Below are positions 8,992 to 16,743 of a stretch of DNA of 16,743 nucleotides, one piece after another (within the stretch, counting starts at the first letter, position 1; the number at the start of each line of letters is the position of its first letter). The DNA comes from Brachionus rotundiformis (Eukaryota; Rotifera; Eurotatoria; Ploima; Brachionidae). The position numbers were made by a program, and so were the translations under genes. The stretch covers positions 943,978 to 960,720 of the forward strand of contig JAESIW010000137.1 of assembly GCA_016802295.1 (NCBI GenBank), in the 5' to 3' direction. The notes below the pieces were generated by a model. That model ran no database searches. It saw only the letters and a list, made by a program, of their open reading frames with translations, and was not told the origin of the DNA.

Positions 8992-9476
8992 TTTTCTACT
9001 AGACATAAAATTCAAAAATCTAATTTAGGTAAAAATTTATCTTTTCTGTAACATTTTTGACGCTTTTAATTGAAAAAAAATACAAATATAATTGATTCTT
9101 TTATGATCAAATTTTGGAAGAATTTAAATAAATTTTTAAAAATTTTAAATTTTATTTTATTACCTAATTTACATTTCCGACCACAAATGTTACAATAAAA
9201 CCAAATGAACAAGATAAAATAATATTTATTAAAAATAGAACTTTATAAAAAAACATTTTTAAAATTAAACACCATCTGAATTAAGTCATATGATATAAAA
9301 AAGTAAATAAAGGCGAAATTATTGAATTTTTAACTTAAAGCACCAGATGAAGAGATAGTAAGCTATGCTGCTGACGTAAAATATAATAAAAAAATTTAAT
9401 ATTACTCAAATGATCATTTATATATAAAAAGATAAGTTATTAAGATTTTATATTAAAATATATTAAATAAATCGAA

Positions 9477-10750
9477 ATGTTGATCAAACATTTGCCCAAA
9501 ACGATTAAATTTCGAATCAAAATATTAAATTTTTTTGCCCTTTTGTCACTTACATTTATTATTATCAATTCTAAATCAAAGATTACCTATAAGGCTAAAA
9601 AATTTAATAAAACTCAACTTTTTTTAAATAGTTCAACATTTGAGAAAGAATTTAATAATATAAAAAATTCAATACATTCAATATATCGATCTATAAACAA
9701 TCCAATAGACTATTGTACTTATGACCATCAAAAAACTTTTTTAAATGGCAAAATAGATGTAAAAAAAGTTCTGGAAGAATTTGGTTTGGTTGGTTTGGTT
9801 GAATTTTACTCAAATGCCAGTATGAAATACAACTTGGACATCCGAAATCTCAATTATTCAAAGCCCAAACAAATAGATAAATCAGATTTTTTAGAATTAT
9901 GGAACTCGACTGACATCAATTTGCTGAACAGTTCACTGTCAGTGAACTCGACCGATTTGGTCGACTATGGCAACATTGAGCTAGGCGGACACTGGAAGCC
10001 TAAGCAGTGCCAAAGTCGATTCAAAGTGGCCATCATCATTCCATTCAGGGACAGACTACCTCATCTCAAAGTAATCACAAACTACCTGCACATGTTCCTA
10101 CAGCGACAGCTGCTCGAGTACAGAATTTTTGTGGTCGAGCCGACCATTCCGCTCAACATCAGCTTCAACAAGGGCAGAGTCATGAACTCGGCTTATCTGG
10201 AAGCGCTCAAAGTAGACAAATATGATTGCATTATCTTTCATGATGTTGATCTCCTTCCCGAGGACGACCGAAACATCTACACATGTTCATCAAGACCTAG
10301 ACATCTAAGTGTTGCCATAGATAAATTTGAGTACAAACTTCCTTACCAAACATTGGTCGGAGGGGTTTTATCCATCCGTGCAGACCATTATAAAAGAGTC
10401 AATGGATACTCAAACTCGTATTGGGGATGGGGCGGAGAGGGTAAGCAAAAATTCAAGAGTCTTAATTTGGTTATTTTGAATTATTTTATTTTAAAGATGA
10501 TGATTTTGCCAAAAGAATTAAAGAAGCGAATTTAAAAATTGAAAGACCACCAGTGTCAATTGCCAGATATAAAATGATCAAGCATAAACCACAAGATCTA
10601 AATCAAAAAAGATATGATTTATTAAAAAAGAGTAAGAAATTTAGACGCTCGGATGGATTGAATCGAGTTGACTATAAACAACTTTTAAAAAAAAATTTTA
10701 AATTATTTACATACATTTTAATAGATGTTGGTCTACCACATCGTAGGTAA
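9477..10750 (+). CDS. B4GALT: Beta-1,4-galactosyltransferase family (GT7), likely GalNAc-type
   Basis: Golgi type II membrane glycosyltransferase adding a beta-1,4-linked sugar to terminal GlcNAc. Two exons, 9477-10440 and 10497-10750, are joined across a 56-nt intron in phase 1, giving 405 residues. The join recreates the hallmark WGWGGEDDD (316-324). A short cytoplasmic tail precedes one hydrophobic anchor (about 18-32), then a low-complexity stem. Catalytic-domain motifs: PFRDR, the metal-binding DVD (256-258), WGWGGED, the metal-ligand histidine H351 in MIKH, and a C-terminal SDGLN-like block. Where vertebrate B4GALT1 has the donor-selecting tyrosine (YVQYFGG), this protein has leucine L293 (YQTLVGG). 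Invertebrate enzymes with Ile or Leu there prefer UDP-GalNAc, so a LacdiNAc-forming enzyme is inferred. The closest paralogue among B4GALT1-6 cannot be decided by eye. Confidence 0.92.
10441..10496 (+). other. B4GALT intron, 56 nt
   Basis: Starts GTAAGC and ends TTTTAAAG. It splits the aspartate codon after GGE in the WGWGGEDDD motif. Reading through it instead gives an early stop and breaks the motif, so splicing is well supported. Confidence 0.92.
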
Positions 10751-10822
10751 AAAATTATTTTTTATCACTAAAACACATTTTTGCCAAAGAATATTCTTAA
10801 AATTAAAATAATATTTTTTAAA

Positions 10823-10828
10823 AATAAA
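10823..10828 (+). promoter_or_regulatory. Candidate B4GALT polyadenylation signal
   Basis: AATAAA lies 72 nt after the B4GALT stop codon, with a further AATAAA-containing stretch near 10895. Chance occurrence is possible. Confidence 0.35.
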
Positions 10829-11458
10829 AAATTTTAGTAATAGATAATAAAAAATAGTAAAAAATATGTATTTTCATGTCTTAAATGGCCAAATAAAAAT
10901 ATTTTACCTTTAAATAAAAAAAAGACAACGCATTCACTAAGAAAAGATTTCCCGATATTATTACTTTTTAATAATAAAAGTTTCAGATCTTGTTTGGTAT
11001 TATATTTATAACATTTATATTCAGCAATTAGCTCTTAATGATTTTCAAGAGTAGACTTTTTCTAAGCAGATTAAACTCCAATTTTTTTGCTTATTTCTGC
11101 TTTTATCTCACCAGTAATTTTACAAAATCTCTTTTTATTTACAACAAAAATATTATCAATCAAAAATAATTAATTTTTCTTTGGCAGTAGAGGTGATAGT
11201 AAAGTGCAAGGCAGCATGAATACAAATTCTTTTGGAAAATAATGTTTTCAGCTTTCATTTGAAAAAAAAATTAGTCCAACCTATAGGCCGCTTCATGGTT
11301 CCATATGACATTCATTTATTATATGATAATTTTTATAAAATGACCAAAAAAAATTAATTGGTAGCCTTAAATTATGAACAAATGGCCAATTTCAGTTATT
11401 GAAGATTTTTAAAATAAAACGTAAAAAAGTTTTTGATTTATTTTATTGCTGCAAATGC

Positions 11459-11481
11459 TTTATTGAATAATTTTTTTTATT
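11459..11481 (-). promoter_or_regulatory. Candidate MOXD polyadenylation signals
   Basis: On the minus strand AATAAA occurs at 11481-11476 and 11464-11459, about 20 and 38 nt past the MOXD stop. Placement fits a short 3' untranslated region. Confidence 0.4.
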
Positions 11482-11501
11482 ATCTTAAATTAAAAGATCA
11501 T

Positions 11502-14021
11502 CTATAAAACAAATTTTACCATCAAAAAACTAAGTATTAAAAGATAAATATTTAGGAAGTTTATATTGGAAGAATTGAAAAAAGTTATTGGTCTCATTGT
11601 TGTTCTTATTTCATCCTTGGTGGTCAAGATCGATGAACTGTCTTTTGATGTAGTGCTTTTTGTTGATGTTTTTGTCAAGTGGGTTGTTTTTTGGAGGCAA
11701 AATTCATCTACCATAGGTTCAGCAACGATGGGCTGTTTAGTCGAAAGTGAAAAATTCTGTTTATTTTATCAAGATATTATTAAACAATTCGCCAAAAAAG
11801 ATAAAAGTTATACTCTCTTTGCTAGGCATGTTTGTCTTCTGGGATTTTTGTTTTGAAAATCTTCGAATTTTTGAATTAATTCTTTACTGGGCGATTTTAC
11901 CTTAAGCTTCAATGCATCCTCTCCCCGTTTATACATATCATCTATGGTCAAATTCAAGTTGGCTTCGATTTCACCAGAACTTGAACACATATTTTATTTG
12001 ATCATTAAATGCAAAGTGGCATACTTTTTTAATTTGGAAAGAAAATCAATCCACTGCTTTTGCTCAAATTCTTCAACACACAAAGATAATGATGTTTTTG
12101 GATAATACCAAATAAAAGTAAAGCTTAAATTATTGGTTACAATTTTTTAAAATTAGTCAATTTTCTCAAAATTTTACCACTTTAAAAAATAAATATTAAC
12201 AAAAAAATTAATAATTAAAATTTCAACAAATTACCATTTCTTCTCTAGTTGATAGACCACCCTGGAAAAAAATACAATAATTATCTTAAAATATTTAAGA
12301 CCAATATTACATAAGTAAATTCCTGTTTATTCTTGGTGTTAAACACACATTGGGTTATCAACTCATCTCCCTTTAAATAAAAACAACTAATCAATTGAAA
12401 AATATACTTTTTAATAATGGAATACTTTTTTTAAGACCACAGGTTTATTCAAAAAATTGTAATATTGATAATTAAAATCATAGTATTTGTTGTTTGCCAA
12501 ATAGGCGAATTCTTTTCCATCGCGCACCACTTTGGTGTATATTTCACTACCTTAATGTTCAATATTAACAAATTTTAGATTAATTATAGCTTATTTATTT
12601 TACCTGTGAGATGTGTGTGAGGCAGTGTACTAAAAACTTTAATTTCTTCTTGTTCTTCGAAGATTTTCTTTGTAAAAAACATTTTTTAATTTTTAAAGAT
12701 TAATTAATTTCTAATCAAAATTACATCAATACAATCGCTTGAACATCCATAGTTAATTTTGAATTTATCAGCACCAGGTGGAATAATGATTCCTTCATAA
12801 TTTTCGCTTGCTCCCACGGTTAAAACACCAAATTCATTTTTGCGGTAATTTCTGGTTCCGTAAAATTTCACACCAGAATGGTCAATTACGTCTTTCTTCA
12901 ATCTTGGATTATCATAATGGATCTCGATGAAAAAGTACTTTGTCTCTTCGTCAGAGCCTCCCATTGGATAAGCTAAATCTTGTGGAAAATCTTGAATCTG
13001 AATTTAAATTATAAAACTGGTAAAATAAAATAAATTCTGTATTTTACAGTTGATCCACCGACAGCCCATACCAAAGAGAGCTTGCGACAGTATTGAAGAA
13101 CATTGAGCCACTCTCCAAAAAAGCATTCACCTGGTCTAGGCATTTCATTATCTTTCAAATAATCCTCGATCTCTGGTCCACATTCATTTATGTTCCAATG
13201 GTGAAGATTTTCCTCAGCTCCTGGTGTAAACAATGTTTCATACTTATTATAAATTTTATAATTGGAATTTAATTTTTTCCATTCATACTCTGACTAAATG
13301 GCGCTTTTCCTTAATCCAAGAATCAGGCAATTTGAACATTTCACAATGGTAAACAGTGTCTTTTACTCCATCTAATGTATACTTAATATTAAATTAAATT
13401 TAAAATAAATTTATATTGTCTAATTTAAACTATCTTTTTTACATTAACTCTGTACTCAACCTCCTCAATTTCATCCATATTAATCTTGTTAACTGTGTTT
13501 AAAGAACTAATCAAAGGAACAGATTTGGTGCCTCTATTCATGCCATGATATCCAATGTCGTCATTAATAAGGATTGTACCGTATGAGAAAATGGTCATCG
13601 GTGTTCCACTGGGAATGTCCAAGTCTTGATTTGTTTCATCACATATTTTTATTTTTCTGGTAAATTTGGTGACCAAATATCCATCTTTTTGAAAAACAGC
13701 TATCGGAAACCAGTTCTGTGTTTGATCGACAATCACTTCTCTACCAATAATATGCCTGTCGCTAAAGTGGTATGTGCCGTCGGTGTTGATCCAAGAAACA
13801 ACAACATCAGAATTGTCCATGCCGCCAGTGGGACTAATTCCGAACGCTGACCATCCAGTGGTTTTAGCATGAGTCTCCATTAAAATATCTGTGTCATTGT
13901 AGTTCCAAAACAAATAGAACAAATCCGGCTCTTTTAGCACCAACTGGCTGGAATAGGTCTCCGTTGGAGTCGGAGATGCTGAAACAGCTTCGAATAAGAT
14001 TAAAAAGCCTAGCAGTATCAT
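11502..14021 (-). CDS. MOXD1: MOXD1/DBH-like copper monooxygenase (one splice junction unresolved)
   Basis: Secreted or membrane-tethered relative of dopamine beta-hydroxylase, using copper and ascorbate; substrate unknown. Eleven exons, high to low: 14021-13443, 13381-13289, 13242-13048, 12997-12725, 12667-12604, 12550-12426, 12370-12311, 12261-12235, 12123-12025, 11979-11814, 11756-11502. Signal peptide (1-16), DOMON domain (about 25-150), then the two copper domains. Ligands are all present: H238-H239 (HHW) and H316 (HYDNP) for one copper; H397 and H399 (HTHLTG) and M472 (STREEM) for the other. Exon 9 supplies the family WYYP and exon 11 the AEP block, a Thr/Ser-rich stretch and a hydrophobic C-terminal tail suggesting a membrane or lipid anchor. 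All junctions are phase-consistent except exon 8 to 9, which is two bases short. With those bases the product would be 645 residues (human 613); as written it stops soon after M472. Confidence 0.87.
12235..12261 (-). other. 27-nt micro-exon of the MOXD gene
   Basis: Bracketed by CCAG upstream and GTAATT downstream on the minus strand, it encodes GGLSTREEM, matching the conserved MOXD1 block that carries the methionine copper ligand. Such a short exon is easily missed by automatic annotation. Its join to exon 7 is in phase; its join to exon 9 is not. Confidence 0.75.
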
Positions 14022-14376
14022 TAGTTAATTTTCTATTTTTTTTTTAAATTTTTTTGAAAAATTTTCGAAAGATTTCAAACATTATTTATCTATTAGGTAA
14101 GTAAATATCATCTTTATTTTATTTGTTATTTAAAGAACAGGTTAGACTCAATATTAAGAAATAAGTATAAAAATTATCTAGTGATGTGATTAACGTGAGA
14201 TATTTAAAAATACTTGTTTAAAAACTATTTTAATAAAGCTTTTTTTTGAAATGACTAATTTTTTCCTATTTACTTTAAACAAATTTCTCATCATAAAGAA
14301 AAAAATCTATTTTCTCAAGAATTAAATTTTATTTATTTACAAAAAAGTTAAACTTTTGATTTTTGAATTTAAAATT
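14022..14376. other. Spacer between BCAS2 and MOXD
   Basis: About 355 bp between two genes on the minus strand. It must contain the BCAS2 3' untranslated region and the MOXD promoter. A minus-strand AATAAA at 14333-14328, 44 nt past the BCAS2 stop, is a candidate polyadenylation signal. No gene is seen. Confidence 0.5.
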
Positions 14377-15217
14377 TTAATCATTTTTTTGATCATTTTG
14401 TTGAATATTTTCCTGATTTTCTTCGCCTGATACTTTTTTCTTTTTTAGTTCGACAAGTTCTTTTTCAAGCTCAACAATGGCACACTCAATTTCATAATTT
14501 TTGCTCACCAACCCGATCCATCTATGATAAATAATCAATTAATTTTAAAAATTGAATCTTTTTAATTTGATGTTTGTACTTTTTTTCTAAATTATTGAGC
14601 TTGGAACCAGCCGAGGTCTGTTCATGCTTGCGGTTTAAATTTACGTTTTGGATATTTTTTTTCAATTCCTCCAACTGCTTTTCAGCATGGTCAATCATTG
14701 CTTTCAAGGTTTGGTTGTGTGTTTTCCATGAATTAGTTCCATAGTCTGACAGCAATTCTAAATTAACAATTCTTGCAACTTGATGCTCCAGTTGGGCCTG
14801 TGAGTTTTCCACTGATTCTATCCAAGCAGACACGTCTGATTGCTTTCCAGATGGTGGTGGCAGAAGTTCGTAGCGTTTCATGCTCAACATTTCCATCGGT
14901 TGTCTTAGTTCCATTCTTTGGAATTCATTTTTAAGTATTTCAGTCTAATTAGGTAAAATGAAGGTTAATTGATTGAGTGTTTTTTATGGCAAATACTTCA
15001 AAAGCATGAAAATTAGTTGGTCCAAAGACTTCAAGATAATTTTTAGTCGGTTTATAGCGCCTGCATTCCTCTTCGATTAGAGAAAAAACCTTAAAAGCTT
15101 AATTTTAGTATTATTTAAAATCCTGTAACCTCAATCTCTCACCATTTGCTTGACTTCTGGCTCATCGTAGCCTGAGTCTATGTATGGTAGTGCGTCGACC
15201 AGTATTTCATTTGCCAT
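14377..15217 (-). CDS. BCAS2: Pre-mRNA-splicing factor SPF27 (BCAS2)
   Basis: Core subunit of the PRP19 (NineTeen) complex that activates the spliceosome in the nucleus (family knowledge). Four exons, 15217-15143, 15089-14997, 14944-14580 and 14521-14377, separated by introns of 53, 52 and 58 nt, give 225 residues, the length of human BCAS2. Conserved blocks run the whole length: VDALPYIDSGYD at the start, EEECRRYKPTKNYL, RQPMEMLSMKRYELLPPPSG, a coiled-coil with AQLEHQVARIVNLELL, TAGSKL, then WIGLVSKNYEIE. The last join is phase 2 (AA plus A TGG) and restores KKWIGLVSKNYE; reading on without splicing would replace this by a non-family tail. The C-terminus ends in a Lys-rich then Glu/Asn/Gln-rich tail. 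Confidence 0.95.
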
Positions 15218-16508
15218 TTTTGAAAATTCAAACTTGATTTTTTTCAAATTATTTTAAAATAAGATATTTTTTTGCATTTTTTTAAAAATAATTTATTTCT
15301 TGTTTAAGATGTATCAAAAATGTCTTTAAAATTATCAATAAAAATTTTTATTTGTCCAATGATTTTGGATAATATTTCAATTCTAATAATAGATAGTTAT
15401 ATTTTTTCTGAAATGACGAATTTATTAATTTTACTGAATCACCAAATGATATTTTTAAAAATTTTCATCTGATATTTAATTTTAAAATTTCAAAAAAAAT
15501 TAGCATTTATATTTTAATTACTCATTTCTGACTAGCATTTAATAAGATTTTTGAAATTGCTTATTTAATATTTTTATTGACCTTAGGAGCCAAAAATAAC
15601 CAACTTTTTTAATTTTTTTAATTTAGTTAGTATTTATAGGTAAATAACAAAATTTGCGACTGCCTTAAATTAGATACCTGTCCAAATTTTGCTACCATTT
15701 AGTTCCATTAGTTGCTAGACTAGCTGAAAAGTACCGAATCAATATCGAATCGAGATATATCTATTGCCTGAATCCATCGTGCAAATGCTTCTTTATCATT
15801 TGTTCTTAATATCTTAAGCCGTCAAATGTTATTTTAACAAGGTTGATATAAATTGGTCAAAAACCTATTGTATGATCTATCTATCCAAAATTGATTAATC
15901 TGTCGAAATGAAATAAAAGTTGTCAATGAATTAACTCATTAAGGTTATAAAATTGATCAAAATCTGCATGTAGTATCCCATTAGTTGTGAATAAAAAATT
16001 ATTCAACATTAAGAGACTATTCTATCTATCAACTTTTGTAAAAATGCAGTTTTTTAAGACGTTTATATTGACTTTTTTTGATTACTGCTCGATTCTTTAA
16101 TGCTTTTTCTCAAAAAAGGCAATAATCAAATTGGCCAAGAGTTATTATTTGACAATTTTTAAATTGTTTAGGTTCAAATTTGAAGTTGATAACTTCTTAA
16201 AAAAGTATGGCTTTTATGCATTCCAAGTCATTTCAAAATAAAAGTCATCAAAACTGATTTTTTTTTTCTCAAAAAACGGGTCTAAATTAATTAAAGTGAT
16301 CAAAAAACTAAATTTGCTTTTCAATTGTATGTTGAAACCACAGACCAGATGTTTTTTTCTAAACTCACATTTATTAACAAAACAACAAGTTTTAAAATTG
16401 TATTATTCTTTAAAGCTGATGTTGATAAAGTTGAATTTTCGCAAATAGTCATTTTATTCGATCTCATTTTATTCATATATTTAGAAATTTTATTCGATCT
16501 CAAATTGA
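15218..16508. other. AT-rich gene-free region right of BCAS2
   Basis: Contains the presumed BCAS2 promoter at its left end. No gene, RNA or transposon end is recognised. Two short overlapping frames near 16321-16555 (one per strand) have AT-driven, low-complexity products and no family resemblance. A short direct repeat near its right end is listed separately. Confidence 0.55.
16451..16502. repeat. 16-bp direct repeat at 36-bp offset
   Basis: ATTTTATTCGATCTCA occurs exactly at 16451-16466 and again at 16487-16502. The offset suggests a small tandem duplication of about 36 bp that has decayed between the two copies. It lies immediately before the retrotransposon-like frame. Confidence 0.5.
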
Positions 16509-16743
16509 CTACTTATTCATCCCTCTTTCAAGTTCAACTCAAAAATTATCAATGATGCACAAAAAATGCAAAACAAAATACCCAGGCATATCAAATTTAA
16601 AACGAAGATCAATACCATCTATAAGAGGCTAAATATTGACATGATATCAACTAGATCTGAACTACTGTTAAATCAATTCCTACAAAAACGAGTGGATCAC
16701 CAGCAACTATTAGAAGATTTAAATGACTACCTGACAAACACTC
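16509..16743 (+). mobile_element. Probable non-LTR retrotransposon RT tail, truncated
   Basis: An open frame after a stop at 16506-16508 runs to the window end without a stop. From about 16540 it reads like the region after the reverse-transcriptase domain of LINE polyproteins: AQKMQNKIPRHIKF (compare the common LQ-x-IQN-K-x-LR pattern), then RLNIDMISTRSELLLNQFL, then a His/Leu-rich stretch. Composition is more balanced than the upstream DNA, and the frame has no upstream continuation. This fits the 5'-truncated insertions typical of LINEs, whose 3' end would lie beyond the window. Recognition is by pattern only; a host protein exon is the alternative. Confidence 0.45.

Larger units (their letters stand above)
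8607..9476. other. Spacer between ABCB7 and B4GALT
   Basis: AT-rich sequence with the ABCB7 3' end, the doubtful small ORF at 8705-8890, the hairpin at 8957-8991 and, at its right end, the presumed promoter and leader of the galactosyltransferase gene. Nothing else stands out. Confidence 0.55.
10751..11501. other. Convergent spacer between B4GALT and MOXD
   Basis: The 3' ends of two genes face each other across about 750 bp. The sequence is AT-rich without a recognisable gene. Candidate polyadenylation signals for both directions lie near its two edges. Confidence 0.55.

Noticed and set aside
9931..9947. Perfect palindrome GTTCACTG-T-CAGTGAAC
   Set aside because: It lies within the coding stem region of B4GALT and encodes a Ser/Asn-rich linker. 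Eight-base arms in 16.7 kb are not surprising.
10007..10225. Alternative-frame 72-codon product inside B4GALT exon 1
   Set aside because: His/Gln/Ser-rich product from a shifted reading of a conserved catalytic region.
11566..11856. Plus-strand 96-codon frame
   Set aside because: Antisense to MOXD exons 10 and 11 and the intron between them. The minus strand gives the family-matching AEP block and hydrophobic tail, and phases fit.
13626..13850. Plus-strand 74-codon frame
   Set aside because: Antisense to the DOMON-encoding first exon of MOXD.
16321..16555. Overlapping plus and minus frames of 76 and 60 codons
   Set aside because: Phe/Ile/Leu-rich products expected from AT-rich DNA, mutually antisense, with no motif or splice-supported extension.

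Overview
The window reads as nuclear DNA of a small-genome, AT-rich animal. It holds five recognisable metazoan genes with GT-AG introns, most of them only about 45 to 60 nt long, separated by AT-rich gaps of roughly 0.4 to 1.3 kb. Gene content (USP8, ABCB7, a beta-4-galactosyltransferase, a MOXD1-like copper monooxygenase, BCAS2), base composition and tiny introns would suit a rotifer such as Brachionus. That placement is inference; another AT-rich invertebrate is possible.

Layout. 1-1551: gene-free, with a 577-bp Tc1/mariner-like terminal-inverted-repeat element (285-861). 1552-5345 (+): USP8-type ubiquitin hydrolase in three exons; its long first intron holds a near-identical copy of part of exon 1. 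5346-6566: gene-free. 6567-8606 (+): mitochondrial ABC transporter ABCB7/Atm1, intronless. 8607-9476: gene-free apart from one doubtful small ORF. 9477-10750 (+): beta-1,4-galactosyltransferase-family enzyme in two exons, with a leucine at the position that sets donor choice. 10751-11501: gene-free. 11502-14021 (-): MOXD1/DBH-like monooxygenase in eleven exons, including a 27-nt exon and one exon junction whose reading phases do not fit. 14377-15217 (-): splicing factor BCAS2/SPF27 in four exons. 15218-16508: AT-rich, no gene seen. 16509-16743 (+): a reading frame resembling the C-terminal tail of a non-LTR retrotransposon polymerase, running off the window end.

The genes do not form a pathway; they are ordinary housekeeping and secretory genes that happen to be neighbours. 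USP8 (endosomal deubiquitination), ABCB7 (mitochondrial export for cytosolic iron-sulfur assembly) and B4GALT (Golgi glycosylation) lie head-to-tail on +. MOXD and BCAS2 lie head-to-tail on - and converge on B4GALT.

Most worth a second look: the in-frame, about 99% identical fragment of the USP8 rhodanese coding sequence inside USP8 intron 1; the MOXD exon 8/9 phase mismatch next to the last copper ligand; the Tc1-like element with an extra nested end; and the conserved regulatory motifs in the USP8 linker (a 14-3-3-type site and STAM-type SH3 ligands).
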